Source: an uncultured Paracoccaceae bacterium (GTDB taxonomy: Bacteria > Pseudomonadota > Alphaproteobacteria > Rhodobacterales > Rhodobacteraceae). From it: a stretch of 16,039 bases of DNA. The notes beneath the pieces are model-generated. The model had not been told where the DNA came from and searched no databases. It saw only the letters and a list, made by a program, of their open reading frames with translations. The position numbers were made by a program, and so were the translations under genes. Positions 6,856 to 13,481 of the stretch are shown here, piece after piece (the first letter of the stretch is position 1; the number at the start of each line of letters is the position of its first letter). The stretch lies in assembly GCA_938038825.1 (NCBI GenBank), contig CALHST010000129.1, positions 1-16,039 of the forward strand. Direction: 5' to 3'.

Positions 6856-8250
6856 ATGACAGACAACAAACTGGAATTTGGCTGGGAAGAATGGGTGGCC
6901 ATGCCCGACCTTGGGCTTCCTGCCTTGAAAGCCAAGATCGACACAGGCGCGCGCACCTCTGCTTTGCATGCTTCAGACATCGAAGTCTTTGGTCCCAACA
7001 ACAAACCAAAAGTGCGGTTCATTGTGCACCCGGTTGCCGGGGATGACACAGTGGCGATCCCCTGTTCAGCCAATATCCTTGATCGACGCGAGGTGACTTC
7101 GTCCAACGGCGAAAAGGAAATGCGTTATGTGATTGGGTCCAAAATCGCTGTCGGCGGGCAAAGCTGGCCTATTGAGATCACACTGACCAACCGCGCCAAC
7201 ATGACATCGCGCATGTTGCTGGGGCGTCAGGCATTGGGCGAACATATCTCGATCACCGCGTCGGATCGTCGCCTGCAACCTGACCTCAGCTATGATGTGT
7301 ACCGCTCGGCGGGCCTGCGCAAAACGGCGCCAAAGCGATCCTTGCGCATTGCTGTGTTAAGCCGCGAAGACAATTATTCCACCCGCCGTCTTGTTCAGGA
7401 AGGCGAAGCACGGGGCCATACGGTCGAGGTTATCGACACCACCCGGTGTTATATGGCGATCAACGCCTTGTCGCCGGAAGTCCATTACGATGGAGCCCGC
7501 CTGCCCCGCTATGACGCCGTGGTGCCGCGCATTGGTGCATCTATCACCCCGTATGGCACTGCCGTCATTCGCCAGTTTGAAACCATCGGAACCTATTGCG
7601 TGAACGGCTCTGCCGGGATCGCGTCATCGCGCGACAAACTGCAGGCGCATCAAATTCTGGCGGGCCTGCATATCGGGATGCCCACAACGGCCTTTGCGGC
7701 CTCTCCCAAGGACACCAAAAACCTGATGGAGCTTGTGGGCAGTGCGCCGATGATTGTGAAGCTGTTGGAAAGCACACAAGGAAAAGGTGTGGTTTTGGCA
7801 GAAACCAAAAAGGCCGCTGAATCAGTGATTGATGCCTTTCGCGGCCTGCGCGCCAACTTCCTTGTGCAGCAGTTCGTGAAAGAAGCAGCTGGTGTTGATA
7901 TCCGCTGTCTTGTTGTCGGGGGCAAAGTGGTTGCCGCCATGAAACGCACCGGGGCCGAAGGTGATTTTCGGTCCAATCTGCATCGTGGGGGATCGGCCAA
8001 AGTGGTCAAAATCACCCGTGAAGAACGTGCAACAGCCGTCAAAGCGGCCAAGGCGTTTGGATTGGGCGTGGCGGGTGTTGATCTGTTGCGCGCGGAAGAC
8101 GGGCCAAAGGTGCTCGAGGTTAACTCCTCCCCCGGATTTGAAGGCATCGAAACCGCAACTGGCAAAAACATCGTCGGGCAGCTTTACGACGAGATCGAAG
8201 AGCACGCAGCCCCGCGTCCAAGTCGGCGCAAGGTCAAAACAGCAGGATAA
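6856..8250 (+). CDS. rimK: RimB-RimK fusion: retropepsin-like zinc protease domain plus ATP-grasp glutamate ligase
   Basis: A 464-residue two-domain protein. Residues 1-145 match the RimB/ATP-dependent zinc protease family (retropepsin-like): KIDTGARTSALHA (27-39) holds the DTG signature and LLGRQAL (121-127) the closing strand. Residues 163-450 are RimK-type ATP-grasp: SSRDKLQAHQIL (257-268), K302 in MIVKLLESTQGKGV, QQFVKEAAGVDIR (338-350), RSNLHRGGSA (372-381), and metal ligands D409, E421 and N423 in GVDLL...EVNSSPGFEG. RimK adds glutamates to the C-terminus of ribosomal protein S6 in E. coli; the target here is inferred. A TTG at 6838 is in frame, but the ATG at 6856 has AGGGA five bases upstream and starts the domain properly. 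It is monocistronic and converges on the nuclease gene. Confidence 0.9.
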   Translation: MTDNKLEFGWEEWVAMPDLGLPALKAKIDTGARTSALHASDIEVFGPNNKPKVRFIVHPVAGDDTVAIPCSANILDRREVTSSNGEKEMRYVIGSKIAVGGQSWPIEITLTNRANMTSRMLLGRQALGEHISITASDRRLQPDLSYDVYRSAGLRKTAPKRSLRIAVLSREDNYSTRRLVQEGEARGHTVEVIDTTRCYMAINALSPEVHYDGARLPRYDAVVPRIGASITPYGTAVIRQFETIGTYCVNGSAGIASSRDKLQAHQILAGLHIGMPTTAFAASPKDTKNLMELVGSAPMIVKLLESTQGKGVVLAETKKAAESVIDAFRGLRANFLVQQFVKEAAGVDIRCLVVGGKVVAAMKRTGAEGDFRSNLHRGGSAKVVKITREERATAVKAAKAFGLGVAGVDLLRAEDGPKVLEVNSSPGFEGIETATGKNIVGQLYDEIEEHAAPRPSRRKVKTAG

Positions 8251-8277
8251 GCGATCTGTCGACCTGTGGAGCCCGCG

Positions 8278-8637
8278 TCAATATGTTTTGTGCACTGCAT
8301 GTCCTTCTTCGACCAACAGGTCGTTCAACTGCGTCCCATCGGCAAGGAAAATACGCACAAGGTAACGCCCGTACTTTCCTTTTTCGTCCTTTTCAGACTG
8401 GATGCGGAACCATTCCAAACCGTCAAGCTTGGCGCGCACGAAATCGCGCGCGGCGATGCCAGCTTCCTTTGATGCTTTGCGGTTCACTTCCGGTGTGTCG
8501 ATCCCAAACAGCCGACACGGACCCAATCGAAACGAATGGCCAAAGCCCAAATCGACTTCAAGCCAGACAGTGTCGCCATCATACACAGGGTGCCGCCCGT
8601 TGGAGCGTTCCATCAATCGTGCGCTATATTCATACAT
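8278..8637 (-). CDS. Staphylococcal-nuclease-like (thermonuclease family) protein
   Basis: A compact 119-residue SNase domain. The calcium and catalytic residues are conserved: YDGDT (19-23), R42 in CRLFGIDTPE, D47, T48, E50, and R91 in GKYGRYL, equivalent to R35, D40, T41, E43 and R87 of the staphylococcal enzyme. The C-terminal LNDLLVEEGHAVHK matches the last helix. Most members are exported, but no signal peptide is visible here, so it may act in the cytoplasm, or the true start could lie elsewhere. GGAGGG five bases before the ATG supports the called start. The 3' end faces rimK with 27 bases between. Predicted activity is calcium-dependent cleavage of DNA or RNA. Confidence 0.9.
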   Translation of the reverse strand: MYEYSARLMERSNGRHPVYDGDTVWLEVDLGFGHSFRLGPCRLFGIDTPEVNRKASKEAGIAARDFVRAKLDGLEWFRIQSEKDEKGKYGRYLVRIFLADGTQLNDLLVEEGHAVHKTY

Positions 8638-8953
8638 CTTGGTCCCTCCGTTTGTTGTTTCTCAACTCATACGCTGGGTACACGACGCAAAGCTTAGCAA
8701 AGGATCGCGCATCGCCCTATGCCTATCTTGTTGCAGCCGGATCCGCTCTGGTGGCTGTTTGACCCAGACGGGGATCCTGCACATTGTGTTGGCGCGGAAT
8801 GCAGGAAGCTTAACCAAAACTCCCGCATCACGCGCACTGGGCACAAATACACCACAATTCATCAGGTTTTCTGCCCAAGAAATTCCACAAAAGTCGGGCA
8901 CGAACACGGGGATCGCTGGGTGAAGCCCGGCTTGTTTATTTTGTGGAGAGTAC
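8638..8953. other. Intergenic region without a convincing gene
   Basis: About 315 bases between the divergent nuclease gene and the small secreted protein gene. The largest candidate is a minus-strand frame, 8662-8907 (81 residues, GTG start, five cysteines), ending 24 bases before the nuclease start. It has no ribosome site and no family I recognise. The rest should hold promoters for both neighbours, but I could not fix clear -35/-10 pairs. No RNA gene or strong hairpin was seen. Confidence 0.5.
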
Positions 8954-8956
8954 GTG

Positions 8957-9211
8957 ATGATAAGACTAGCTCTAACAACGGCTTTACTCCTTGGCGCTGC
9001 CTCGACTGCCTCGGCCCAAAGCGTTGACGCCTACCCGGAAGGGACATACCAGAAAATCAAAGCAGCCTTCCTGGAAGGTGACGTGGACAACAATGTCGAT
9101 ATGTTTTCTGCACAAGACGTTGCAAAAATCTTTGCTGTCTATGCAAATGATTTTGAAGACCTGCCAGAGGACGACGCCGCAGCTGTCGTGGTTGCAGACG
9201 TCATCAAGTAA
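8957..9211 (+). CDS. Small secreted acidic protein of unknown function
   Basis: An 84-residue protein with a clear Sec signal peptide (MIRLALTTALLLGAASTASA, cut before or after Gln-Ser). The mature part is about 63 residues, acidic (EGDVDNNVDMF, NDFEDLPEDDAA), without cysteines or aromatic-rich repeats, and probably helical. I do not recognise the family. GGAG at 8945-8948 is 8 bases from the ATG at 8957; a GTG at 8954 is also in frame but closer than ideal. The gene is alone: divergent gene-poor DNA before it and a strong terminator 55 bases after it. Its cell location should be the periplasm or outside. Confidence 0.75.
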   Translation: MIRLALTTALLLGAASTASAQSVDAYPEGTYQKIKAAFLEGDVDNNVDMFSAQDVAKIFAVYANDFEDLPEDDAAAVVVADVIK

Positions 9212-9265
9212 TTCCTGAACACCGTTTCGCGGACCGAACAGACGCGACTCGCCACCAGATTGCAG

Positions 9266-9300
9266 ACGGGTCCATCCCTTTGGGTGGGCCCGTTTCGTTT
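9266..9300 (+). terminator. Strong terminator after the small secreted protein gene
   Basis: A 12-pair stem (9266-9277 with 9282-9293, two G-T pairs) and a CTTT loop, followed by TTTCGTTT. This fits an intrinsic terminator and separates this gene from the downstream cluster. Confidence 0.85.
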
Positions 9301-9513
9301 GCTTGTGACATCGCCTTTTGGAAACCAGCATGAAACACCAGCCATCAACACACTGAAAATGCGTGATTTTCATGAGTTCCCGTTTCTGGACACGCAGCAA
9401 AAGATCCGATTGTGACCCGCCTCACACCCTGTTCCGGGCGCAGTGTGATACCCGTAAAACTTGAATCAACCATGGATTGATGGTAAGGTTCCTTATTTAT
9501 TGGGAGATTTATT
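9301..9513 (+). promoter_or_regulatory. Presumed promoter region of the three-gene cluster
   Basis: About 210 bases with no gene. It holds an AT-rich hairpin TGAAAAT/ATTTTCA at 9354-9372, a TCACAC/GTGTGA inverted pair at 9422-9448, and a -35-like TTGAAT at 9461-9466 with a weak -10-like TAAGGT at 9484-9489 (17-base spacing). An imperfect dyad ATCAACCATGGATTGAT (9465-9481) fills the spacer and could be an operator. The promoter call is tentative; the region must contain one because a strong terminator precedes it. Confidence 0.35.
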
Positions 9514-9639
9514 ATGAATATCGTTGCGATTATGGCGCTTGTTGTTGCTGGTTTTACAGTTGGCTCACTCGAGACAGGTCCGTCCCCGTCTCAGATCAAT
9601 GCAGGTCCGTGCGATCCTGCTGTCAGCCGCTGTCTCTGA
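9514..9639 (+). CDS. 41-residue membrane or secreted peptide with two cysteines
   Basis: A 41-residue frame with a hydrophobic N-terminal helix (about 3-18, MNIVAIMALVVAGFTVG), then a Pro/Ser/Gly-rich stretch and a C-terminal PCDPAVSRCL with C33 and C40, which could form a small disulfide loop. GGGAG at 9502-9506, seven bases before the ATG, is a good ribosome site and is the main reason to believe it. The lack of basic residues at the N-terminus makes a classical signal peptide less likely than a membrane anchor. It ends 14 bases before the 718-residue membrane protein, so the two probably share a transcript. No family recognised. Confidence 0.6.
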   Translation: MNIVAIMALVVAGFTVGSLETGPSPSQINAGPCDPAVSRCL

Positions 9640-9653
9640 CCTAAAAGATACAC

Positions 9654-11810
9654 ATGAACTCCTTGATTTACGCCGGCGTGGTTCTCGCCGGCGCCCTCAC
9701 CCTATTGATTGAAGCCTACCGGAATTTTAACGGCTCTCTAAGCTCTGTGCCCTTCCGCGAACACCCGATATTGCAACATGTCGAGGTCGAGAAACTGTGC
9801 ACCCGGCGCGAACGCAATATCGGCTTCATGTTCTACTCTCTGCTGTATCTAGTGACCTATACAGTTGTTCTTAGTTCGACCTCGGTGTTGAATCTGCTGA
9901 TCCGGGCCTCGGAAGAAAATGACCAGATCGGGCCACGTGATCAGCTTTTGAACATCGGCAATGACCCCTTTTTGCTGGGGGGGACCGACTACAGCACACC
10001 GATTTTTGTATCCGCCGCGATTATCGCTATCTTTTCGCTTGGTGCGCTGCGCCCTGTCGAAAGCACCATGCGATCATTGGCCCATCGTCTTGCGGGCGTT
10101 CCGCGCGGTGTTTACGAGGCAATCGAACGCCTGCACGGCATCAAGTATTCCAGCCTTCCCAAAGGCGGCACGCGCAGCTTTTCCAAGCTGTTCGAAAAGA
10201 ATTTCGAACAAGCGTTTAAGGACAGCAACTTATCTGAAAACCTTCGCGCGATTGAAAACGATCTTTTGGCAATTGATTACCTGTCGCCCGCCATCGTTGG
10301 ATCACGTCGGTTGCAATATTTCCCGTTCACACAACTGGAAACGATGCACGCCTTGTCGGAAATCATGGCCAAGCAACTGGACGAGCTGCGCCACGCGCTC
10401 GCAAAACCTGATCCCGAAAATCCCGCCCCAGCAGAATTGGTCACACAGATCAATGCGGCCTTTAATGACGCGGTGGCGCTGTTTGCAGTGAATTTCCTGC
10501 GCAACAATCGCGCCATTAAGTCCATCGACAAGCCCAAAGAACCTTTGCTGCATGTCTATAACCATATTCGCCGCGACTACCGCGTCGAAATGAATTCCTT
10601 TGCTATGGCGATGTTGGTGTCCAGTGTGATCGGCATCGCATGGGCCGGGATGGAATATGCCACTTGGAACAATGCCGCCCGCCCTCTGACCGACAGTGCG
10701 ATACGACCCGCCGTTGAAGCCGCCTTGAAAGTGGAAATCGAACGTCTTCCCCGTCCGTCTGACGGAACCGAAACAGAAGCCACGGGCGGCACGGACATTC
10801 CTAGCGCCGCCCCAAACACGACATTGGTTGATCCCGTTCTTAAAGAACAACCCCCGATGAGCATCGCGGATTACAACAAGGCCGTGGCGCGCATTAACGC
10901 ATGTTCGGACATCCCCGGCGCAAACCAAAAAAGTTATCGTCAGATCGTTCTGCCAGATGATACCGGGCTGCAACCCGATATTGTTAGTCAACGCGTCTCG
11001 TGGTTTTCAGACCGGATGGCCCGGCTGACCGGTTATGGTGCCGTGCCGGAAAACGACTTTGACGACTCACTTGATGGCTATGGCCCCAAATGTCATCAGC
11101 TTTGGATGGCCCCCGCCATCAAACTTATCGGCAGTGATCGACAGGCCTATTTCTTTGGCGCATTCAAAGCGGTGTTCGCTGTGGCCATGTCCGTTATGCT
11201 TGCGGGTGTCACCACAATCTTTGCGCGCGACGTGCGGCGCGACGACAATTCATGGGGCGAATGGTCCGTGCGGCGTCCTCCGTTTTTGCGTCTGGTGTCT
11301 TTGGCCATGTTGCCTGCGGTTCTGGCCGTGTTTGGGATCGTTTTGGCGAATTTTCTGTTGTTTTGGTTCGAAACGGCGTTTCGACCGACAGAACAGCAAA
11401 TCACAAATTTCTTCCTGGATAACATGAACTTCCATGGCATGCATTTGGGCACGGGTTTCTTGGTGGCCATCGGTATTTTGTTCCTGACGGACAACCATCT
11501 TTCACTCAAAAACGAACCGACAATCTTGATCGGACTCGTTTTCGCCTGCCTGATTTACATGTGGTACATTCTGGTGATTGTGGTTGGGTATCCTGCAGAA
11601 TTCCTAAGCCCGTCGCCCCCCGGACTTCCCTATTCCTTTGAGTGGCGCGAAACCAAAATCCACGCGGCACAACCGGCTTTGTTTATCGTGCTGTTCGCAG
11701 TCTTTTTGGAAGTCACCGAACGTGACACGGATGAAAGCGGTTGGTGGTTTGTGTCTTTGTTCAAGTCCAAACCCACGTCCAACCCCCATGCGGGAGGGAC
11801 CCAAGAATGA
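9654..11810 (+). CDS. Large polytopic membrane protein of unknown function
   Basis: A 718-residue protein with about nine membrane helices (near 3-21, 57-83, 115-132, 317-335, 498-523, 545-572, 597-613, 623-646, 674-687). Positive charges (RRER at 51-54, RDVRRD near 525) place the N-terminus outside, a helical domain of about 185 residues (133-316) in the cytoplasm, and a 160-residue loop (336-497) in the periplasm. That loop carries the only two periplasmic cysteines, C417 and C480, which may pair. No Walker, kinase, protease or transporter signature is visible, and I do not recognise the family. The start has only a weak AAAAGA site and may depend on coupling to the 41-residue frame. Its stop overlaps the next start (ATGA). 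The context suggests it works with the periplasmic protein. Confidence 0.85.
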   Translation: MNSLIYAGVVLAGALTLLIEAYRNFNGSLSSVPFREHPILQHVEVEKLCTRRERNIGFMFYSLLYLVTYTVVLSSTSVLNLLIRASEENDQIGPRDQLLNIGNDPFLLGGTDYSTPIFVSAAIIAIFSLGALRPVESTMRSLAHRLAGVPRGVYEAIERLHGIKYSSLPKGGTRSFSKLFEKNFEQAFKDSNLSENLRAIENDLLAIDYLSPAIVGSRRLQYFPFTQLETMHALSEIMAKQLDELRHALAKPDPENPAPAELVTQINAAFNDAVALFAVNFLRNNRAIKSIDKPKEPLLHVYNHIRRDYRVEMNSFAMAMLVSSVIGIAWAGMEYATWNNAARPLTDSAIRPAVEAALKVEIERLPRPSDGTETEATGGTDIPSAAPNTTLVDPVLKEQPPMSIADYNKAVARINACSDIPGANQKSYRQIVLPDDTGLQPDIVSQRVSWFSDRMARLTGYGAVPENDFDDSLDGYGPKCHQLWMAPAIKLIGSDRQAYFFGAFKAVFAVAMSVMLAGVTTIFARDVRRDDNSWGEWSVRRPPFLRLVSLAMLPAVLAVFGIVLANFLLFWFETAFRPTEQQITNFFLDNMNFHGMHLGTGFLVAIGILFLTDNHLSLKNEPTILIGLVFACLIYMWYILVIVVGYPAEFLSPSPPGLPYSFEWRETKIHAAQPALFIVLFAVFLEVTERDTDESGWWFVSLFKSKPTSNPHAGGTQE

Positions 11811-12925
11811 CGTATCGTGTGATCTTTGCGTGTCTGGCGGCCCTTGCCCTGACCAGTACCGCTGTGGCGCAATCCACGGACCCCGCCCCTGCGCCACCCG
11901 ACCCCGAAGGCATCGTGGAACTGCGGATTGGTGTGCGCATCCACGCGCGTCCATTTTCCTATAAGACAGAGCTGTTTTCCAGCGATCTGACGGGCAAGTC
12001 TGGCCCTCTCAGATCCCGCGGCTTTGACGGATATATGGTGGCCATTTGCGATGCCGTTCTGCGCCAAATGCTGATTTCCACCGAAGACAGTCTTTTGCCC
12101 GGCAAACTCAAGATCACGCCGGTCGAGATCGAAGAGGTCATGTCACAGCGCGAAGCGCACCCAACTGATCCTGCGCTGCTTGTCGTTACGCCGGACCCAG
12201 ATTACGGCGGCGATACAGATGCAAAACCGATTGTACGCGACCGCATGGATTTGCTGGGCCCCAAGATCGACATTCTGTGTGATCCCGCCACGCTGACACG
12301 TGACCGCGTAAAACGTTTTGCGGTGTCCCCACCCCTGTTTCTGACCGGGATCGGGTATTTGACCCGCGAAGGATATGTGCAGCCGTCCAACATTTGCCGT
12401 GACGGCGGTGCCTTTATCGGGTTGGTGGGCGGCACAACGGCAAATTCACGCGGCGTGAACGAGATTATCAAAGCAGGCGAGTGGCGCACGGTCAAAGACA
12501 AGGTCATCGCAGAACTGCGCGGCCGTCCCGGATGCGGCGAGGCCGAAGACGGCGACGAGCAACAGAAAGTCATTCAGGAATTTGCGTCCCACAAAGATGC
12601 CGCAACAGCGTTTTGCGAAAAGAAAATCGACTACTACGTGGGGGATCTTGAGATCATTCAGGAACACACACGCAGCGTTTATGGTTGTGACATCAAACGT
12701 GGGGCCAAGACATTCACAGAAGATCGCTATGCGATTTTCGCCAAATACGACTACAACGATAGCAAAAAAGCACTTTGGATCGGGCGTTTCTTCGACATTC
12801 TGAACCGCGAGATCTATGGCGAGGATTCCGTGGTAAATCAGGCCTATAGCGCAACATTTGAGCCCGACAGTGAAAGCCGCAAGCTGCAATTGTTCTTTTG
12901 GGGCCTCAGCGGGTCACGCTATTAA
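11807..12925 (+). CDS. Periplasmic solute-binding-like protein (SBP family 3 type), cysteine-rich
   Basis: A 372-residue exported protein with a signal peptide of about 22 residues (ending TSTAVAQ) and a fold resembling amino-acid-binding proteins of the GltI/family 3 type: LRIGVRIHARPFSY (39-52), GFDGYMVAICDAV (72-84), KIDILCDPATLTRDRVKRF (153-171), IGLVGGTTA (204-212), and FCEKKIDYYVGDLEII (269-284). The mature chain has six cysteines (81, 158, 197, 243, 270, 294), more than usual. I start at ATG 11807, inside the stop of the membrane-protein gene (ATGA), with GGAGGG upstream; longer frames overlap that gene and lose the signal peptide. No ABC permease or ATPase is adjacent, so it may present a ligand to the membrane protein instead of importing it. 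Fold confidence is good; ligand unknown. Confidence 0.85.
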   Translation: MTYRVIFACLAALALTSTAVAQSTDPAPAPPDPEGIVELRIGVRIHARPFSYKTELFSSDLTGKSGPLRSRGFDGYMVAICDAVLRQMLISTEDSLLPGKLKITPVEIEEVMSQREAHPTDPALLVVTPDPDYGGDTDAKPIVRDRMDLLGPKIDILCDPATLTRDRVKRFAVSPPLFLTGIGYLTREGYVQPSNICRDGGAFIGLVGGTTANSRGVNEIIKAGEWRTVKDKVIAELRGRPGCGEAEDGDEQQKVIQEFASHKDAATAFCEKKIDYYVGDLEIIQEHTRSVYGCDIKRGAKTFTEDRYAIFAKYDYNDSKKALWIGRFFDILNREIYGEDSVVNQAYSATFEPDSESRKLQLFFWGLSGSRY

Positions 12926-12995
12926 CGCAGCCCCACTGGACGATCCGCGGGACATTTCCTATATGAATTGTCAGGAACTATGACCCGAGGGCGTG

Positions 12996-13358
12996 ATGAA
13001 CGATCAAACTGGACAGATGGAAGGTGCACCGTTGATTGCGCCATCAACGACAGACCACGCGCTGTATGAACAAGTGGTTGATGCCTGTCGCTCTGTTTAT
13101 GATCCTGAAATTCCGGTGAATATTTACGAACTGGGTCTGATCTACACGATCGACATCAATGCCGAAAACGAAGTCAACATCACCATGTCTTTGACCGCAC
13201 CGGGCTGTCCGGTTGCCGGGGAAATGCCCGGATGGGTCGCCGACGCAGTTGAGCCCATCGCCGGTGTTAAACAAGTGGATGTCGCCCTGACATGGGAGCC
13301 CCCCTGGGGCATGGAAATGATGTCAGACGAAGCGCGCCTTGAACTCGGCTTTATGTAA
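12996..13358 (+). CDS. sufT: MIP18/DUF59 Fe-S cluster assembly protein (SufT-like)
   Basis: A 120-residue cytoplasmic protein of the MIP18 (DUF59) family, which helps mature iron-sulfur proteins. The core is complete: VYDPEIPVNIYELGLIY (34-50), MSLTAPGCPVAGEMPGWV (64-81) with the conserved C71, and ALTWEPPWGMEMMSDEAR (97-114). The first 20 residues are a variable tail. GAGGG at 12987-12991 precedes both a GTG at 12993 and the ATG at 12996; the ATG has the better spacing. No other suf genes are adjacent. It is read alone, with the terminator at 13441-13462 after it. The symbol is by family resemblance; PaaD is a relative, but no phenylacetate genes are here. Confidence 0.88.
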   Translation: MNDQTGQMEGAPLIAPSTTDHALYEQVVDACRSVYDPEIPVNIYELGLIYTIDINAENEVNITMSLTAPGCPVAGEMPGWVADAVEPIAGVKQVDVALTWEPPWGMEMMSDEARLELGFM

Positions 13359-13440
13359 GCCGGGATTCTTCGCATCCGTGTAGGACCGTTCACAAAGACG
13401 GCCGCGTCCAATCTGCGAACAACGCCCCTTTTGGCAAAAG

Positions 13441-13474
13441 GCCCCATGCCGTGACACGGGGCGTCCCATCTTTT
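13441..13474. terminator. Terminator usable on both strands between sufT and the carboxypeptidase
   Basis: GCCCC (13441-13445) pairs with GGGGC (13458-13462), extended past one mismatch by TG/CA around a CCGTGA loop. On the minus strand it is followed by CTTTTG, on the plus strand by GTCCCATCTTTT. It sits between convergent genes. A longer alternative stem (ACGCCCC with GGGGCGT) is also possible. Confidence 0.6.
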
Positions 13475-13481
13475 CGGCTCT

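Noticed and set aside
8662..8907. 81-codon minus-strand frame before the nuclease gene
   Set aside because: GTG start with no ribosome site and no known motif; kept only as a remark on the intergenic region.
9422..9448. TCACAC...GTGTGA pair, first taken for a CRP-type site
   Set aside because: The half-sites face the opposite way from TGTGA-N6-TCACA and are 15 bases apart, so it does not match the CRP pattern.
10302..10991. 229-codon open frame on the minus strand inside the large membrane-protein gene
   Set aside because: The composition is that of a reverse-strand shadow, and the plus-strand frame has helices, a sound topology and coupled neighbours.
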